In this document: positions 28,634 to 38,727 of the stretch, in pieces
Layout: each line of letters starts with the position of its first letter
Position numbering within the stretch: position 1 is the first letter of the stretch
Assembly (NCBI RefSeq): GCF_019977735.1
Contig: NZ_AP025018.1
Span: 4,778,580 to 4,842,579 of the forward strand
Direction: 5' to 3'
DNA: 64,000 nucleotides
DNA from: Calothrix sp. PCC 7716
GTDB taxonomy: Bacteria; Cyanobacteriota; Cyanobacteriia; Cyanobacteriales; Nostocaceae
Made by a program: the position numbers and the translations under genes
The notes under the pieces: generated by a model
What the model saw: only the letters and a program-made list of their open reading frames with translations
What the model was told of the DNA's origin: nothing
Database searches by the model: none

Positions 28634-28758
28634 GTTGGGTTGAGGAAGGTAATGAAATTATCCCGAAGTGTAGGAAAACCCAATGACATAGAACTGTAAT
28701 TATAGTTTATGTAATTACTAAATAATGCAATTTGTGGCGTTGCTGATTTTTGGGATGA

Positions 28759-28865
28759 TTTGTCATTCTGAGTGGAACGTAGTGTGGCGAAGAATCCTTA
28801 TAGATGCTACCCTTCGAGAAATCCTGCGGATTACGTTTCGCTTCGCTCCGTTCAGCATGACATAT
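28759..28865. repeat. About 105-bp palindromic intergenic element
   Basis: Imperfect terminal inverted repeats: TGTCATTCTGAGTGGAACG at the left and CGTTCAGCATGACA at the right, with a second hairpin inside (CGAGAAATCCTGCGGATTACG region). A related half-copy lies near 31459-31502. It looks like a REP/MITE-type repeat. Confidence 0.55.
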
Positions 28866-28871
28866 CTAAAT

Positions 28872-29093
28872 TCATCCCGTATTTATGCAACGCCCTGCAG
28901 TACACTCAAATACCTGTTGTTCTAAGGTGCGGGTAAGACGCGATATTTTTAAATGTAATTTTAATCTAGCAATTACTTCTTCTTGTTGAAAAGGTTTGGT
29001 AATATAATCGACGGCGCCAATTTCCAATCCTTTGACCTTATCTGTGGCATAGACGAGTTTACAAGGGTCAAATTTGATAATGTCTTGTCGAAT
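28872..29093 (-). pseudogene. Response-regulator receiver remnant (C-terminal half)
   Basis: The reverse strand reads [22 protein letters not shown] and continues [19 protein letters not shown], the beta4-alpha5 part of a receiver including the conserved Lys-Pro. The first half with the phosphorylated Asp is absent and there is no start codon. After LEQQV the frame runs into unrelated DNA up to a TGA. Confidence 0.65.
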
Positions 29094-29139
29094 CTAGAGC
29101 ACCTACTGTGCGCTGTGGTGTTGTCAGATAACAAAATTA

Positions 29140-29471
29140 GTTAAAATCAGTGTTTACTCTGATGGCATTAGTAAAAAATACAGTAACTATAGTTACTATA
29201 TTTATATAGCAATCCGAATTGAAACGTAAGAAAATACTTAGATAAAAACTAAGTATATATAAGTGTTTCAGGCTGTTTACTTTATTGCAACTTATTTAGG
29301 ATTGTTATAGTTATATTTCAATAATGAATGACATTTATTAAGGAATCTGGTCAAGCAAATAATTGTTTAACTTTATTTCTAACTTTACAAAAATTGAGCA
29401 TTTGCTAGAGCAAATGGTAGAAAGATTACTATAATACCAAGTACAAAAAATAGGTAAATTCACTAAAAGGG
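29140..29471. repeat. Upstream region of tpsB, duplicated at 37.9-38.25 kb
   Basis: The 330 bp before tpsB match 37917-38248 over most of the length (shared strings include TTTACTCTGATGGCA, TAGTAAAAAATACAGTAA, ATTTAGGATTG and the translation start AAAAGGGGTGACAGTGGAAG), with small gaps. This contains the promoter region of tpsB. Confidence 0.7.
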
Positions 29472-29477
29472 GTGACA

Positions 29478-31277
29478 GTGGAAGAAATTATTATTAAAAA
29501 CTCAATTATTGAAAAAATATTTTATAAAAACACATTTAGCAATAGTCTAAGTGTTTTCAGTGCTATAGTACCTCTAACGTTCGGCTTTTTTCTTGCAGCA
29601 GTATTGTGTGATAATCAGCAGGCAATTGGACAAACTTCCAATCCCAATTCTTTGCCAAACAATCGCTTAGAAGACATTCCAGTAACGCCATTGCCATCAG
29701 ATGTTCTACCGCAGCCGTCAAACCAAGAACCAGTAATTCCTGCCCCACAATTGCCAGAAACGCAAATTCCTTCACAAGATGACCAGAATATTAAGTTCAA
29801 GATAGATCGCATTGAAGTTGTGGGTAGTACAGTATTCAAACCGAAAGATTTTATTCCTGTAACATCTCCCTTTGTCGGACGAGAACTAACGTTTTCAGAA
29901 TTATTACAAGTTAAGGATGCTGTCACTAAACTGTATACTGATAAAGGCTATGTAACTACAGGTGCCATAATTACACCACAAACAATAGAATCTGGAGTCA
30001 TCAAAATTCAGGTAATCGAAGGTAGTCTCCAAGAAATCAAAATTGTTGGTAATCGACGATTAAACAGTAAGTATATTAGATCGCGCATCAAACTTGGCGC
30101 CGGGAAACCTCTGAATGTACCCCACTTACTTGAAAAACTGCAACTACTTCGACTCGATCCGCGCATTCAAAATCTGTCAGCCGAATTACAAACTGGTACG
30201 CGCCCGGGAAGTAATCTGTTGCAAGTTGAGGTCAAAGAAGCAGACACCTTCAAACTAACAACCACTTTGGATAACGGGAGATCGCCAAGTGTAGGTAGTT
30301 TCCGTCGGGGGATAGACTTGCAAGAAGCTAATTTGCTGGGTCTGGGCGATACACTCAGTGTTGGCTATGCAAATACTGATGGCAGTAATGCAGTTAACGT
30401 TAGTTATACACTGCCAGTTAATGCCCACAATGGCGCTATCTCCTTTGGGTATAATCAGGGATGGAATAATGTGATTGAAAAACCCTTCACTGTTCTTGAT
30501 ATACAGTCAAACAGCAAGGCTTATGACTTCAGTTATCGACAACCACTGATACAAAAACCAACCGAAGAATTAGCAGTGGCACTATCGTTTTCGCGCCAGG
30601 AAAGCCAAACCGAGCTAGGTATTGATAACATCGGAGGTTTTCCTTTATCACCTGGTGCGGATGCAAACGGAAAAACTAAAATTTCAGCCCTACGCTTTAC
30701 TCAAGAATATACCCAGCGTAGTAACAAACAAGTATTTGCCGCGCGCTCTCAATTTAGTGTTGGTGTAGATTGGTTCGGCGCCAATGTCAATGATAATGCC
30801 CCAGATAGCCGATTTTTTAGCTGGCGGGGACAAGCACAGTGGGTGCAGCAGTTGAAACCTGATACTTTGTTTTTGCTAAGGGGAGATTTACAAGCAGCAG
30901 CGGATTCCTTAGTACCTTTAGAGCAATTTGGTTTGGGTGGACAATTGAGTGTACGTGGTTATCGTCAGGATGCATTACTTACAGATAGCGGCTTTTTAGT
31001 GTCCGCAGAATTTCGATTGCCTATTGTTCGTGCCCGCAAAATGGGAGGAGTGCTGCAACTAACACCCTTCATTGATATGGGTAAAGGCTGGAATTACAAT
31101 GGCAATAATCCATCACCAAGTATGCTTATAGGTACAGGATTAGGACTGTTGTGGAAACAAGGTGATACTTTCTCTGCCCGTTTAGATTGGGGTATACCGC
31201 TTAAGTCCGTCGAGGGAGAAAGACGATCTCTACAAGAAAATGGGTTGTATTTCTCACTTAGTTATTCGCCGTTTTAA
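29478..31277 (+). CDS. TpsB outer-membrane transporter (ShlB/FhaC/HecB family)
   Basis: About 599 residues. It exports a TpsA exoprotein across the outer membrane. N-terminal signal peptide (hydrophobic stretch about 24-45, then AIGQ), a Pro-rich linker (about 55-95), two POTRA domains (about 98-250: IDRIEVVGSTVFKPKDFI, IKIVGNRRLNSKYIRSRI) and a 16-stranded barrel to the C-terminus. The loop-6 motif VRGYRQD is present and the last residue is Phe (SYSPF), as expected for Bam-dependent insertion. I chose GTG at 29478, with AAAAGGGG just upstream; GTG at 29472 overlaps that site. Likely clients are the TpsA proteins at 38.7 and 44.5 kb. Confidence 0.92.
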   Translation: MEEIIIKNSIIEKIFYKNTFSNSLSVFSAIVPLTFGFFLAAVLCDNQQAIGQTSNPNSLPNNRLEDIPVTPLPSDVLPQPSNQEPVIPAPQLPETQIPSQDDQNIKFKIDRIEVVGSTVFKPKDFIPVTSPFVGRELTFSELLQVKDAVTKLYTDKGYVTTGAIITPQTIESGVIKIQVIEGSLQEIKIVGNRRLNSKYIRSRIKLGAGKPLNVPHLLEKLQLLRLDPRIQNLSAELQTGTRPGSNLLQVEVKEADTFKLTTTLDNGRSPSVGSFRRGIDLQEANLLGLGDTLSVGYANTDGSNAVNVSYTLPVNAHNGAISFGYNQGWNNVIEKPFTVLDIQSNSKAYDFSYRQPLIQKPTEELAVALSFSRQESQTELGIDNIGGFPLSPGADANGKTKISALRFTQEYTQRSNKQVFAARSQFSVGVDWFGANVNDNAPDSRFFSWRGQAQWVQQLKPDTLFLLRGDLQAAADSLVPLEQFGLGGQLSVRGYRQDALLTDSGFLVSAEFRLPIVRARKMGGVLQLTPFIDMGKGWNYNGNNPSPSMLIGTGLGLLWKQGDTFSARLDWGIPLKSVEGERRSLQENGLYFSLSYSPF

Positions 31278-31904
31278 CCCATATTCCGCACTTCAATATG
31301 TAGTACGCTACTATTCAAAATAATTCCTAATTATAAATAACAATTAAGTATTAATACTGTTGATGATGGCTATTTTTGTTAAGTATTTAACCTCAATTAG
31401 CATTAAATTGGAAATCTACGCATATTACACGATGAAGTGCGGAAAGTGGGTTAGATTTATCATGCTGAACGCAGCGGAGCAGAGTGAAGCATATATCAAG
31501 ATTCTGGTTCGCTCATTCTTTTTGGAGTTTGAGAAATTGCCGAAAAACGTATAATCTGGATTCCACAATGGTTTTAGCGATTTAAGTAAATTTACCTCAG
31601 ACTACCATCCCCCTCTAAAAACTCTATTTCTATCAGATGGCGCCAATTTATAACCATAGTACATTTGAATTATAAAGCTACAACCCTTATTAAATCGTTC
31701 AGCTTTTTCATCGCAACTTTCATGGTACTTTTGTATGCTTTCTATGATTCACTAGTTAAATTAGCACTATACGAAGATGTGCCGAAGGAAAATCGGCACC
31801 AAAGGTAGAGAAAAATAATCACTCCAACAAAAGAGAGGGCATCAAAAAAATGCCGTTTTTGACATTAGAGGCGTAAGTTTTGTGCTTAATGCTATTAGGA
31901 GCAG
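31278..31904. other. Intergenic region with hairpin and repeat half-copy
   Basis: Holds a half-copy of the palindromic element seen at 28.76 kb (31459-31502) and the hairpin GTGCCGA-AGGAAAA-TCGGCAC (31779-31799), which may end transcription. No gene was recognised. Confidence 0.45.
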
Positions 31905-32468
31905 TTACCCCAACCATTGCGGATTTTTGGCGGTACTGTCAAACTGGCTCGTTGTTTTAAATAATTCATATTGACCTTTTGCAGCCGCAGAGCGCGTTCG
32001 ATTCAGCAAGTCTGTCACCTGTTTCTGGCTCATTGGCGCAAACGTGCGGACTGCCTCGAATGCTTGCTCCAAAATTTGCATACTCTCAATACCAGTAATA
32101 ACGGTTGAGGTAGGCAAATTCATCACGTAATGGAGGCACTCAATAGCTTTGACTGTGTTACTCTTAAGAATGTTTTGGTCACCCATCGATTTCATTCCCA
32201 GTACCCCAATACGAATTTCACTACCCCCATTATGGTAATCCCAAGAGTTGTCCATGAAATTGATGCCCCCCTAAGCCAATGACAGAGACTTGTTCTCCAG
32301 TACGCCCTAGAGTTCTGTATAACATTTCTCCTCTTTTAATTTGGGCGCCTAACTGAGCTTGGTTTTGAGCCAATACTGGTTTGAGAAATTCGGACGAACT
32401 TACCAGTCCTGCCGTAACCAAACCCGACGTAGAAACAACTCTTAATAATCTCGCCTACTAATATCCAC
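31905..32468 (-). pseudogene. Aldo/keto reductase with Tat-type leader, internally deleted and frameshifted
   Basis: Reading the reverse strand from GTG at 32468: a twin-Arg leader (SRRD) broken by a one-base loss, SSSEFLKPVLAQ, then YRTLGRTGEQVSVIGLGG, typical of aldo/keto reductases. A second shift near 32255 leads to FMDNSWDYHNGGSE. The frame then jumps to the C-terminal segment (VLGMKSMGDQNIL ... TVITGIESMQILEQA). About 100 residues of the barrel are missing. Not functional. Confidence 0.75.
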
Positions 32469-32733
32469 AAAAGTCTCCTAACAACCTGAGCTTGTTTTTA
32501 TAACTTTGTATAGAGACACAAAGTACTACATCTAACTATTGAGAGATAAAGGAGTTGTTATTTGTCCGACTCAAAAACGTTAGTTGTTAAGCCAGTGAAC
32601 GCTTTTCTTAACCTTTAACTAAACTTGAAGTTTTTTGCAAGGATTCGGGAACAATAAGCATACTCGGATGTGGCTATTCGTGAACTTATCCCACGAAGTA
32701 GTCAATTAAAAACCTTTGCTCCGGTTAGCTTGT

Positions 32734-34368
32734 ATGAAAATTTCTCACAAACTTGTTGGTAGTTTTATTGGCGTTTCTTTATTAACAGGTGTGGTTGGTG
32801 TGGTTGCAGTTACCAAAAGTCTGACAATCACTCAAACTATAGCGATGGAAGAAGCTGAACATGTTGCCCAAGTACTTGCCGCATCAATTTCTCACAATTT
32901 TTACAGCCAACAAACTGTTTCTATTGACCAAGCACCTAACTTGCAGAACTACGCAAATCAATTACATGAACTGCAAAAACGCGACATTGTGGTGGTTAAT
33001 AAGCAAAAACTGATTTTAGCAGATGCTGTTCCTGAAAATGTTGGTGCCATTTTTGAGCATGATAAAGGCAATGAGGTTCAGCTAACAATGCAGAATGGTC
33101 GTACCATGACTTTTCTGGAAAAGAGTGTGGACTATCCTCAAGGTATTAAACTGATTGTTGTTCCGCTACGCAATGAGCAAAATCAAATCGATGGTGCCGT
33201 AATTCTAGAGTGGTCATCGTTATATAATGAAGTGCTTACTCAAGCCAAGCCAAGCTTAATTTTTATCGGTATCATCAGTTTTGGCTGTGTTGTATTGGCA
33301 TTATTCTTAGGATTACGAATTTCGGGTAGTATTGCCAAGCCTCTTCAATCTGTGACAAAGGTAGCCCAGCAAGTTACACAAACCTCTAACTTTGACTTAC
33401 AAGCTTCTGTTAATACCGAAGATGAAACAGGAACTCTAGCAAATGCCCTAAATCATCTAATCCAACAAGTAAAAGTACTGTTGAGCGAAAAAGAAAAACG
33501 TTCAGAAGAACTTGAGCAAGCCTTAAGCCAACTTCAAACAACTCAAATGCAGTTGATACAAACTGAAAAAATGTCAAGTCTGGGGCAATTAGTCGCTGGC
33601 GTCGCTCACGAAATAAATAATCCTGTGAGTTTTATTCATGGCAATATCACTCATGTTGATAACTATATCCAAGACTTGCTCAAAGTAATTAATTTATATA
33701 AAACTCATTATCCCGAACCCCCTCAAACGCTCCAAGCTACCTTGGATGAGTTGGAACTCGACTTTCTGTATGAAGACTTAATTAAACTAATGCAATCAAT
33801 GAAAATTGGTACGGATAGAATTCAGGAAATAGTATTATCTTTGCGTAACTTCTCCAGATTAGATGAAGCCGACTTTAAACAAGTTGACATCCATGAAGGT
33901 ATTGACAGCACACTACTAATTTTGCAACATCGTCTTGAAGCAAGACCTAAATTACCAGCGATAGAAGTGATTAAAAATTATGGTCAGTTGCCATTAATTG
34001 ATTGCTATGCTGGACAACTGAATCAGGTAATTATGAACTTGTTAACAAATGCTATCGATGCTTTAGAAGAATGTACTCAAAAACAGCCCGGTAAAATTTG
34101 GATTTCAACTCAAGTCACAGCTAATAATCAGTTGCAGATTGTAATTGCAGACAATGGTATTGGGATGCCTGAAAATTTGCTGTCACGAATTTTTGACCCA
34201 TTCTTTACAACTAAACCAGTTGGAAAAGGCACAGGTTTAGGCTTATCTATCAGTTACCAAATTATTACACAAAAGCATCAGGGTAAAATGTGGTGTGATT
34301 CTACAAAAGGAGAGGGTACTAAATTTATAGTTGAAATACCTATTACTCAGCGCCGCGCGCCCTTGTAG
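32734..34368 (+). CDS. Membrane sensor histidine kinase (sensor - HAMP - HisKA - HATPase)
   Basis: A 544-residue kinase. Two membrane helices (about 8-28 and 173-195) bracket a periplasmic sensor domain; HAMP (about 195-250) and a coiled coil (about 250-285) follow. H292 lies in [14 protein letters not shown]. The N-box ([12 protein letters not shown]), G1 (DNGIGM) and G2 (GTGLGLS) are intact. I chose ATG at 32734 ([14 protein letters not shown]) at the first helix; a TTG six codons earlier is also in frame. It has the same HisKA/HATPase subtype as the giant kinases. No partner regulator nearby. Confidence 0.9.
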   Translation: MKISHKLVGSFIGVSLLTGVVGVVAVTKSLTITQTIAMEEAEHVAQVLAASISHNFYSQQTVSIDQAPNLQNYANQLHELQKRDIVVVNKQKLILADAVPENVGAIFEHDKGNEVQLTMQNGRTMTFLEKSVDYPQGIKLIVVPLRNEQNQIDGAVILEWSSLYNEVLTQAKPSLIFIGIISFGCVVLALFLGLRISGSIAKPLQSVTKVAQQVTQTSNFDLQASVNTEDETGTLANALNHLIQQVKVLLSEKEKRSEELEQALSQLQTTQMQLIQTEKMSSLGQLVAGVAHEINNPVSFIHGNITHVDNYIQDLLKVINLYKTHYPEPPQTLQATLDELELDFLYEDLIKLMQSMKIGTDRIQEIVLSLRNFSRLDEADFKQVDIHEGIDSTLLILQHRLEARPKLPAIEVIKNYGQLPLIDCYAGQLNQVIMNLLTNAIDALEECTQKQPGKIWISTQVTANNQLQIVIADNGIGMPENLLSRIFDPFFTTKPVGKGTGLGLSISYQIITQKHQGKMWCDSTKGEGTKFIVEIPITQRRAPL

Positions 34369-34437
34369 TAATTATATTACACAAGCTACATTATGGTTTT
34401 ATAACCACCAAGTTTGTCCAAGTAAGGGATAGTCAAG

Positions 34438-34737
34438 CTAAGTAACACTGCACGCAAGATTACTACCTACTAATTCAATGGCATCAGGGATGTTATAAGC
34501 AGAGTAAATTGGTTGAGGTTGATATTTATCCCCGCTGACTGAAGATGCTCCCCACCAGTAAGAATTATCAAAACAGGTAAAAATTTTAACTAGATTATCT
34601 GTATACTCAAGTGTAACCGTCTGTTGGTCAAAAGTTGGGAGTATTGCTTGCGCTTCTTCTACACTCTCGTAGGAATTAGGAGCAATGCAGAACTGCTCAT
34701 TGGGTAAAAAACCTACAATGACATACCTGTCTTGACC
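34438..34737 (-). pseudogene. Orphan gene fragment of about 99 codons without a start
   Basis: A reverse-strand frame between two stops reads RYVIVGFLPNEQFCIAPNSY ... LEYTDNLVKIFTCFDNSYWWG ... ELVGSNLACSVT. The composition is clearly protein-like, but no ATG/GTG/TTG lies near its beginning. It looks like the end of a small secreted or cyanobacterial hypothetical protein; not recognised. Confidence 0.45.
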
Positions 34738-35022
34738 TTACAGTCTAGGTTGCAGGACTGGATCAAGGCAAACCCAAGCCAGCCAGCCATTAGTTGAGAT
34801 GTGTAAGTCCATTTTTACACGAATTGTACAAATGCAATTTATTATTTTATTCAATTGACAGTATAAATATTTAATCTTTCTAAAGATTAAGTGCTTTTCT
34901 ATACTTGACGCATTATATTCGAGCTTTGTCTGATTTGACACCCCAAACCCTAAACCTGTTTGCAAGCGAGGGCTGGGCGAGGGTCATTAAATTAGATAGC
35001 GAGGGGCGTAGCCGCTTCTTCA

Positions 35023-35345
35023 TTAGTTCTTGAAGCTACTTTTGAAAAATAAATATAAAAAGGCACAAAAAACCCGTGATAGGTAAGTAGAAAGATTCAT
35101 TACTAAAAAAGTAATAGCAATCGAAGTTTCAGCTATTTTGAGGTAGTTTCGCCATCCTCGATTAAGACTAAATCTTCTTTTAGCTTGTCCCTTACGGGTT
35201 CGCCAGTTGCTACAACGGGGGTAACCCCCGCAACGCGCTGGCTCACCAAACTTTCCCTCAATACTATTACGTACTCTTTCAGATTCGCTCATCTTGCTTT
35301 TTTCTTCTTTACTCATAGCTTTTGGTCTTCCTAGAGGTGTTATAA
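35023..35345 (-). pseudogene. C-terminal remnant of an IS5/IS1182-like transposase with a small repeat inserted
   Basis: The reverse strand reads PLGRPKAMSKEEKSKMSESE, RVRNSIEGKFG, then KRRFSLNR and IAITFLVMNLSTYLSRVF, the C-terminal signature of this transposase group. Between GKFG and QAKRRF about 57 bp encode PARCGGYPRCSNWRTRKG, a foreign in-frame insertion with a GGGGGTTACCCCC hairpin. Two compensating shifts distort the segment after SLNR. The N-terminal catalytic part is absent. Confidence 0.7.
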
Positions 35346-35655
35346 CACGGGAAAAATCAGTTATGAATAACAGCAAATTTCAAAAAATTTGGCTGCTGCT
35401 ACTGAGTTTGCTCCCATCTCGTAATTTCTTCATTATGGGAATACTAACTGTGGCTGCCCTTGGCACTATTCTCCCAACTAATACGTTAGAACGTTTAGGA
35501 GAATAGGCAATAGTAACATCTCGGAGCATATCAAAGCTGATTTTAGGTGGTATGACAAAAGTAATAGTATAAATCATGACCTTTAGCTCATTACGTTAAC
35601 AGCAGATAATTCTTATGATGATGACGTAAACAACCAAGAAATTTACCTCCCAAGT

Positions 35656-36144
35656 ATGATGAAAATGAATAAATTTATACCTTTCTTAGCAGGTGCCGTT
35701 GCTTTAAGTGTTAGTGTAGCTCCCTTAATTGCAAAAGCTGGCACAATTCATAACGGTCGCACGTTGGTAGCACAAGCTCAACGGACTCCACAGAAAAAAG
35801 GAGGTAACTGGGCAAAATTGAATCTCTCAGATGCACAAAAACAACAGTTACGTCAAATTGAACAAGATACTAGAAAGCAAATAGAAGCTGTTTATACACC
35901 TGACCAGCTTGCAACACTCAAAACAGCGAGGGAGGAGTACAAACAAGGACAACATGGTAGTCGTCGTGATGTAATCAAATCGCTAAATTTGAGTGATGCT
36001 CAGAAAGCTCAAATTAAGCAAATTCGAGAAGCGCAAAGAGCGAAGATGGATTCTGTTTTTACTTCTGAGCAAAAGCAGCAACTTCAACAGCAGCGCGCGC
36101 AATGGCAGCAGAAGCGTCAACAACGTCAACAGCAACAGCAATAA
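35656..36144 (+). CDS. Spy/CpxP-like periplasmic protein with LTXXQ-type repeats
   Basis: A 162-residue exported protein. Signal peptide about 1-28 (FLAGAVALSVSVAPLIAKA). The mature part is helical with two related repeats, each having LSDAQKQQLRQI / LSDAQKAQIKQI followed by a second helix (YTPDQLATLK / FTSEQKQQLQ), as in Spy/CpxP proteins, which are chaperone or envelope-stress factors. The last 35 residues are almost only Gln, Arg and Lys. Three ATGs are in frame (35656, 35659, 35665); the third (MNKFIPFLAG) is also plausible. A terminator-like hairpin follows. Confidence 0.8.
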   Translation: MMKMNKFIPFLAGAVALSVSVAPLIAKAGTIHNGRTLVAQAQRTPQKKGGNWAKLNLSDAQKQQLRQIEQDTRKQIEAVYTPDQLATLKTAREEYKQGQHGSRRDVIKSLNLSDAQKAQIKQIREAQRAKMDSVFTSEQKQQLQQQRAQWQQKRQQRQQQQQ

Positions 36145-36165
36145 TAAATACAGTTAAAGATTAAA

Positions 36166-36195
36166 GGGTAAAGTAAGTAGTTTCTATCTTTACCC
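36166..36195 (+). terminator. Hairpin after the Spy-like gene
   Basis: GGGTAAAG (36166-36173) pairs with CTTTACCC (36188-36195) around a 14-base loop; CCTTACTTTT follows. Position 22 bp after the stop codon supports a terminator. Confidence 0.5.
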
Positions 36196-36561
36196 CCTTA
36201 CTTTTAATTTACATGGGTGCCCTTAAACAACTGCAACAATGTCTCACTACTAAGTATCTAAGTATTGACCTTTCCATATCCCCTGTGCAGGCGCCGTTGT
36301 TCCAGCTTCTCCAAAATCTCTACACACAAGACAAAAAAATATTCTATCAAACCTTTTTCATAATCGACATCGTAATGCAAGGAGAATTTCTAGACAAATT
36401 GATAGTTTATCTAAAACCAGAAACCAATCTGGTCGCCAAAAAAGAGAAAAAGCTTACTCAAAATTGATCAACATAATAAAACCATTGTTAGCAAGGAGAG
36501 CGACAAATTTCAGGGTAACTAGGTTAAATAATGCGGCCTCTGCCGTGCGCGCGTACTTCAG
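36196..36561. other. Intergenic region, no convincing gene
   Basis: An 84-codon forward frame (36213-36467) exists but shows no domain, ribosome site or coding-like pattern that I could support. Otherwise empty. Confidence 0.35.
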
Positions 36562-37062
36562 CTAGTAACCGATTAATAAACAATTTTCTATTTCAAACTC
36601 TTGGTTCAAACGGTTTACAACAAAATTGTTACGCTGCTGTTCTAAATAATCAGAAACAATTGTTCCATCCATACGAACGCGCGAAACGATAATATGTAAA
36701 TCTTCCTCATCTACACCAGTAGTACGTGCGATGAGATATTGACTCTTGTGTATTCCATCTCCACCCAAAAAACCCATCTGTTCCAAATACCTGCGCGCCA
36801 GTCGATAATAATCATAATCACTCAAATGTAGATTACACCCTCCGAGATGATGTTCTGCTTGACGATAACCAATCGAAAAAACGATATGATAACACATACA
36901 CTTCTCTTTTGGTCTGATTTCTCTTAACAACTCAAATTCTCTGGCTAACATCTCGCTAGTTCGAGAAGTCATATTTGTATGATTTAGCGTTGCTCCTAAA
37001 TTGTCCAGTACATACTTTACAACAACATCAAAACTCGAATATTTAAAGATTTTGTTATTCAT
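36562..37062 (-). CDS. Truncated relaxase/mobilization protein, N-terminal domain only
   Basis: A 166-residue frame from ATG 37062. It resembles the start of MobA/VirD2-type relaxases of cyanobacterial plasmids and integrative elements: FDVVVKYVLDNLGATLNHTNM, then SEMLAREFELLREIRPKEK and DLHIIVSRVRMDGTIVSDYLEQQR. In complete enzymes the last motif carries a His triad (HxDxxHIH-like); here only one His remains (EEDLHII). Full relaxases are several hundred residues long. Nicking activity is doubtful; it is probably a leftover of a mobilizable element. Confidence 0.6.
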   Translation of the reverse strand: MNNKIFKYSSFDVVVKYVLDNLGATLNHTNMTSRTSEMLAREFELLREIRPKEKCMCYHIVFSIGYRQAEHHLGGCNLHLSDYDYYRLARRYLEQMGFLGGDGIHKSQYLIARTTGVDEEDLHIIVSRVRMDGTIVSDYLEQQRNNFVVNRLNQEFEIENCLLIGY

Positions 37063-37328
37063 ACAGGACTTCAATCAAGTTCTTTTTTTATTATATATTC
37101 ACGGTATAAAAATCACATCAATAATTTCCACAAATTTTATAATTGTGTATTTTAATAAAAAATCCGCCGTTAGGCAAGCTATATCCAATAGTTTAAGTCA
37201 GTAATAACTGTCGAACAAACAGTGAGTAGAGTAATAGATACCCCTGTGCGGTGCAATAATGTTTATGTAAGTACAAAATGAATCAAAATTTTGGCAACAC
37301 CGTACCCGTTCCTGAGTAGAGTTAAGTT

Positions 37329-37604
37329 ATGTTTACTAAGCAACAACTCAATCATCGTAGAAAGAACATCGTGAATGCCGCAAGAAAGTCCGGAGTGGAA
37401 TGTATTGCCTATAACTCGATTGAACAATCAGCATTTGAGAGGCAAATGAAAGAACGGGGTATCCCTGACCTGATCGTTCGGAGAACGACGGGATTTCTAA
37501 CCGACATTAAAAATGGGCAGGAAGCAGAGGTCAGTCCTGAGATAGAACATCTGCTTGGGCGAAAGCCAGCATCGCTGAAAGAGGCATTAAAAGTAGGGTG
37601 TTGA
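37329..37604 (+). pseudogene. NmrA/SDR-type NAD(P)-binding protein, fragment
   Basis: 91 codons. The middle and end (RRKNIVNAARKSGVECIAY, then QMKERGIPDLIVRRTTGF and NGQEAEVSPEIEHLLGRKP) resemble NmrA-like oxidoreductases, which are about 290 residues. The N-terminal Rossmann glycine motif and much of the substrate domain are missing. Not expected to function. Confidence 0.5.
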
Positions 37605-37916
37605 CTTTAAGAGTTTTTGAGCAATTTTTACTCATGCATTATACGTGTTTTATAAAACTAGCTCTAAAAGCTTACACAATATTATAGAGGTTTTATTTTA
37701 GACATAAAAACTGTATGAACTTTTAGGCGCCTGTTTCCCACAAAGTCAACACCCTACATTAAAAGTGCTTTTCGATCTATAGGGACACAATTCAGGCAGC
37801 GAAAACTAACTTTTTACAAGGTTATGCAAGCTAAGTTACCTGACACTGACATTATAAATTTTGTAAATATAAAATCTCAGTGGAGTAAACTTTTTCCTAG
37901 TTTCATAATTTTAGTT
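37605..37916. other. Intergenic region, no gene seen
   Basis: About 310 bp of AT-rich DNA before the duplicated tpsB promoter region. It contains one GGCGCC (37726) and nothing else that could be assigned. Confidence 0.4.
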
Positions 37917-38248
37917 TAAATCAGTATTTACTCTGATGGCACTAGTAAAAAATACAGTAATTATATTTAATATAGCAATCTGAATTGATTTAGAAAATAC
38001 TTAGACATAAAATAAGTATTTATAAGCGTTTTCGGCTGTTTAATTTATCAAAACTAATTTAGGATTGCTATAGTTATATCTTAATAATTACATTTATTAA
38101 GGAAAATTAACTAAATGAACAGAGTGAAATCCGCACGTGTAAAGACGCAATACCCAAGCATCTCTACATTTAGGCATGTTTTACAACTCATATAAGAATG
38201 CTATATATACCAGTAAAAAATTAGATAAATTCACTAAAAGGGGTGACA

Positions 38249-38694
38249 GTGGAAGAAATTAATACTAGAAGCTTAATTGTTAAAAAAATATAAAAACATA
38301 TTCAGCAATGGTCTAAATATTTTAACTGCTATAGTACCTATAACATTCGATTTTTTTTGTTACAGTATTGTGTGATCATCAACAGGCAATTGGACAATCT
38401 TCCAATCCCAGTTCTTTGCCACCTGATCGCTTAGAAAATATTCCTGTAACTCCATTAGCTTCGGATGTTTTACCGTAGCCATCAGAACAGAAACGATTAC
38501 TTCCTCCTCAACTACCAAAACCACAAATTTCCCAACAGGATGACATCGGCACCAAATTCCAAGTAGATCGCATTGACGTTGTTGGTAGTACTGTTTTCAA
38601 ACCGGAAGATTTTATCCCTGTAACATCTCCCTACGTAGGAATAGAAGTGTTGTTTGCCGAGGGAGAAAGGCGATCTCTACAAGAAAATGGGTAA
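38249..38694 (+). pseudogene. Second tpsB copy, internally deleted
   Basis: Starting with the same GTGGAAGAAATTA context as tpsB at 29.5 kb, the DNA encodes a shifted signal peptide, SSNPSSLPPDRLENIP, a TAG in the Pro-rich linker, and the first POTRA strand (VDRIDVVGSTVFKPEDFIPVTSPYVG). It then jumps directly to the tpsB tail EGERRSLQENG and a stop. About 440 residues including the whole barrel are deleted. It lies 33 bp upstream of a tpsA gene, showing that a tpsB-tpsA pair once stood here. Confidence 0.85.
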
Positions 38695-38727
38695 TGTCAA
38701 ATATAAAATTTTAATGGAGATGGGGTT

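Noticed and set aside
31360-31554. 64-codon forward frame after tpsB
   Set aside because: It runs through a dispersed palindromic repeat and has no recognisable protein features.
35362-35505. 47-codon forward frame with one hydrophobic helix (MNNSKFQKIWLLLLS...)
   Set aside because: Starts inside the junction of a transposase remnant, has no ribosome site and no homolog known to me.
36213-36467. 84-codon forward frame after the Spy-like gene
   Set aside because: Irregular composition and no domain; the preceding hairpin ends the upstream gene.
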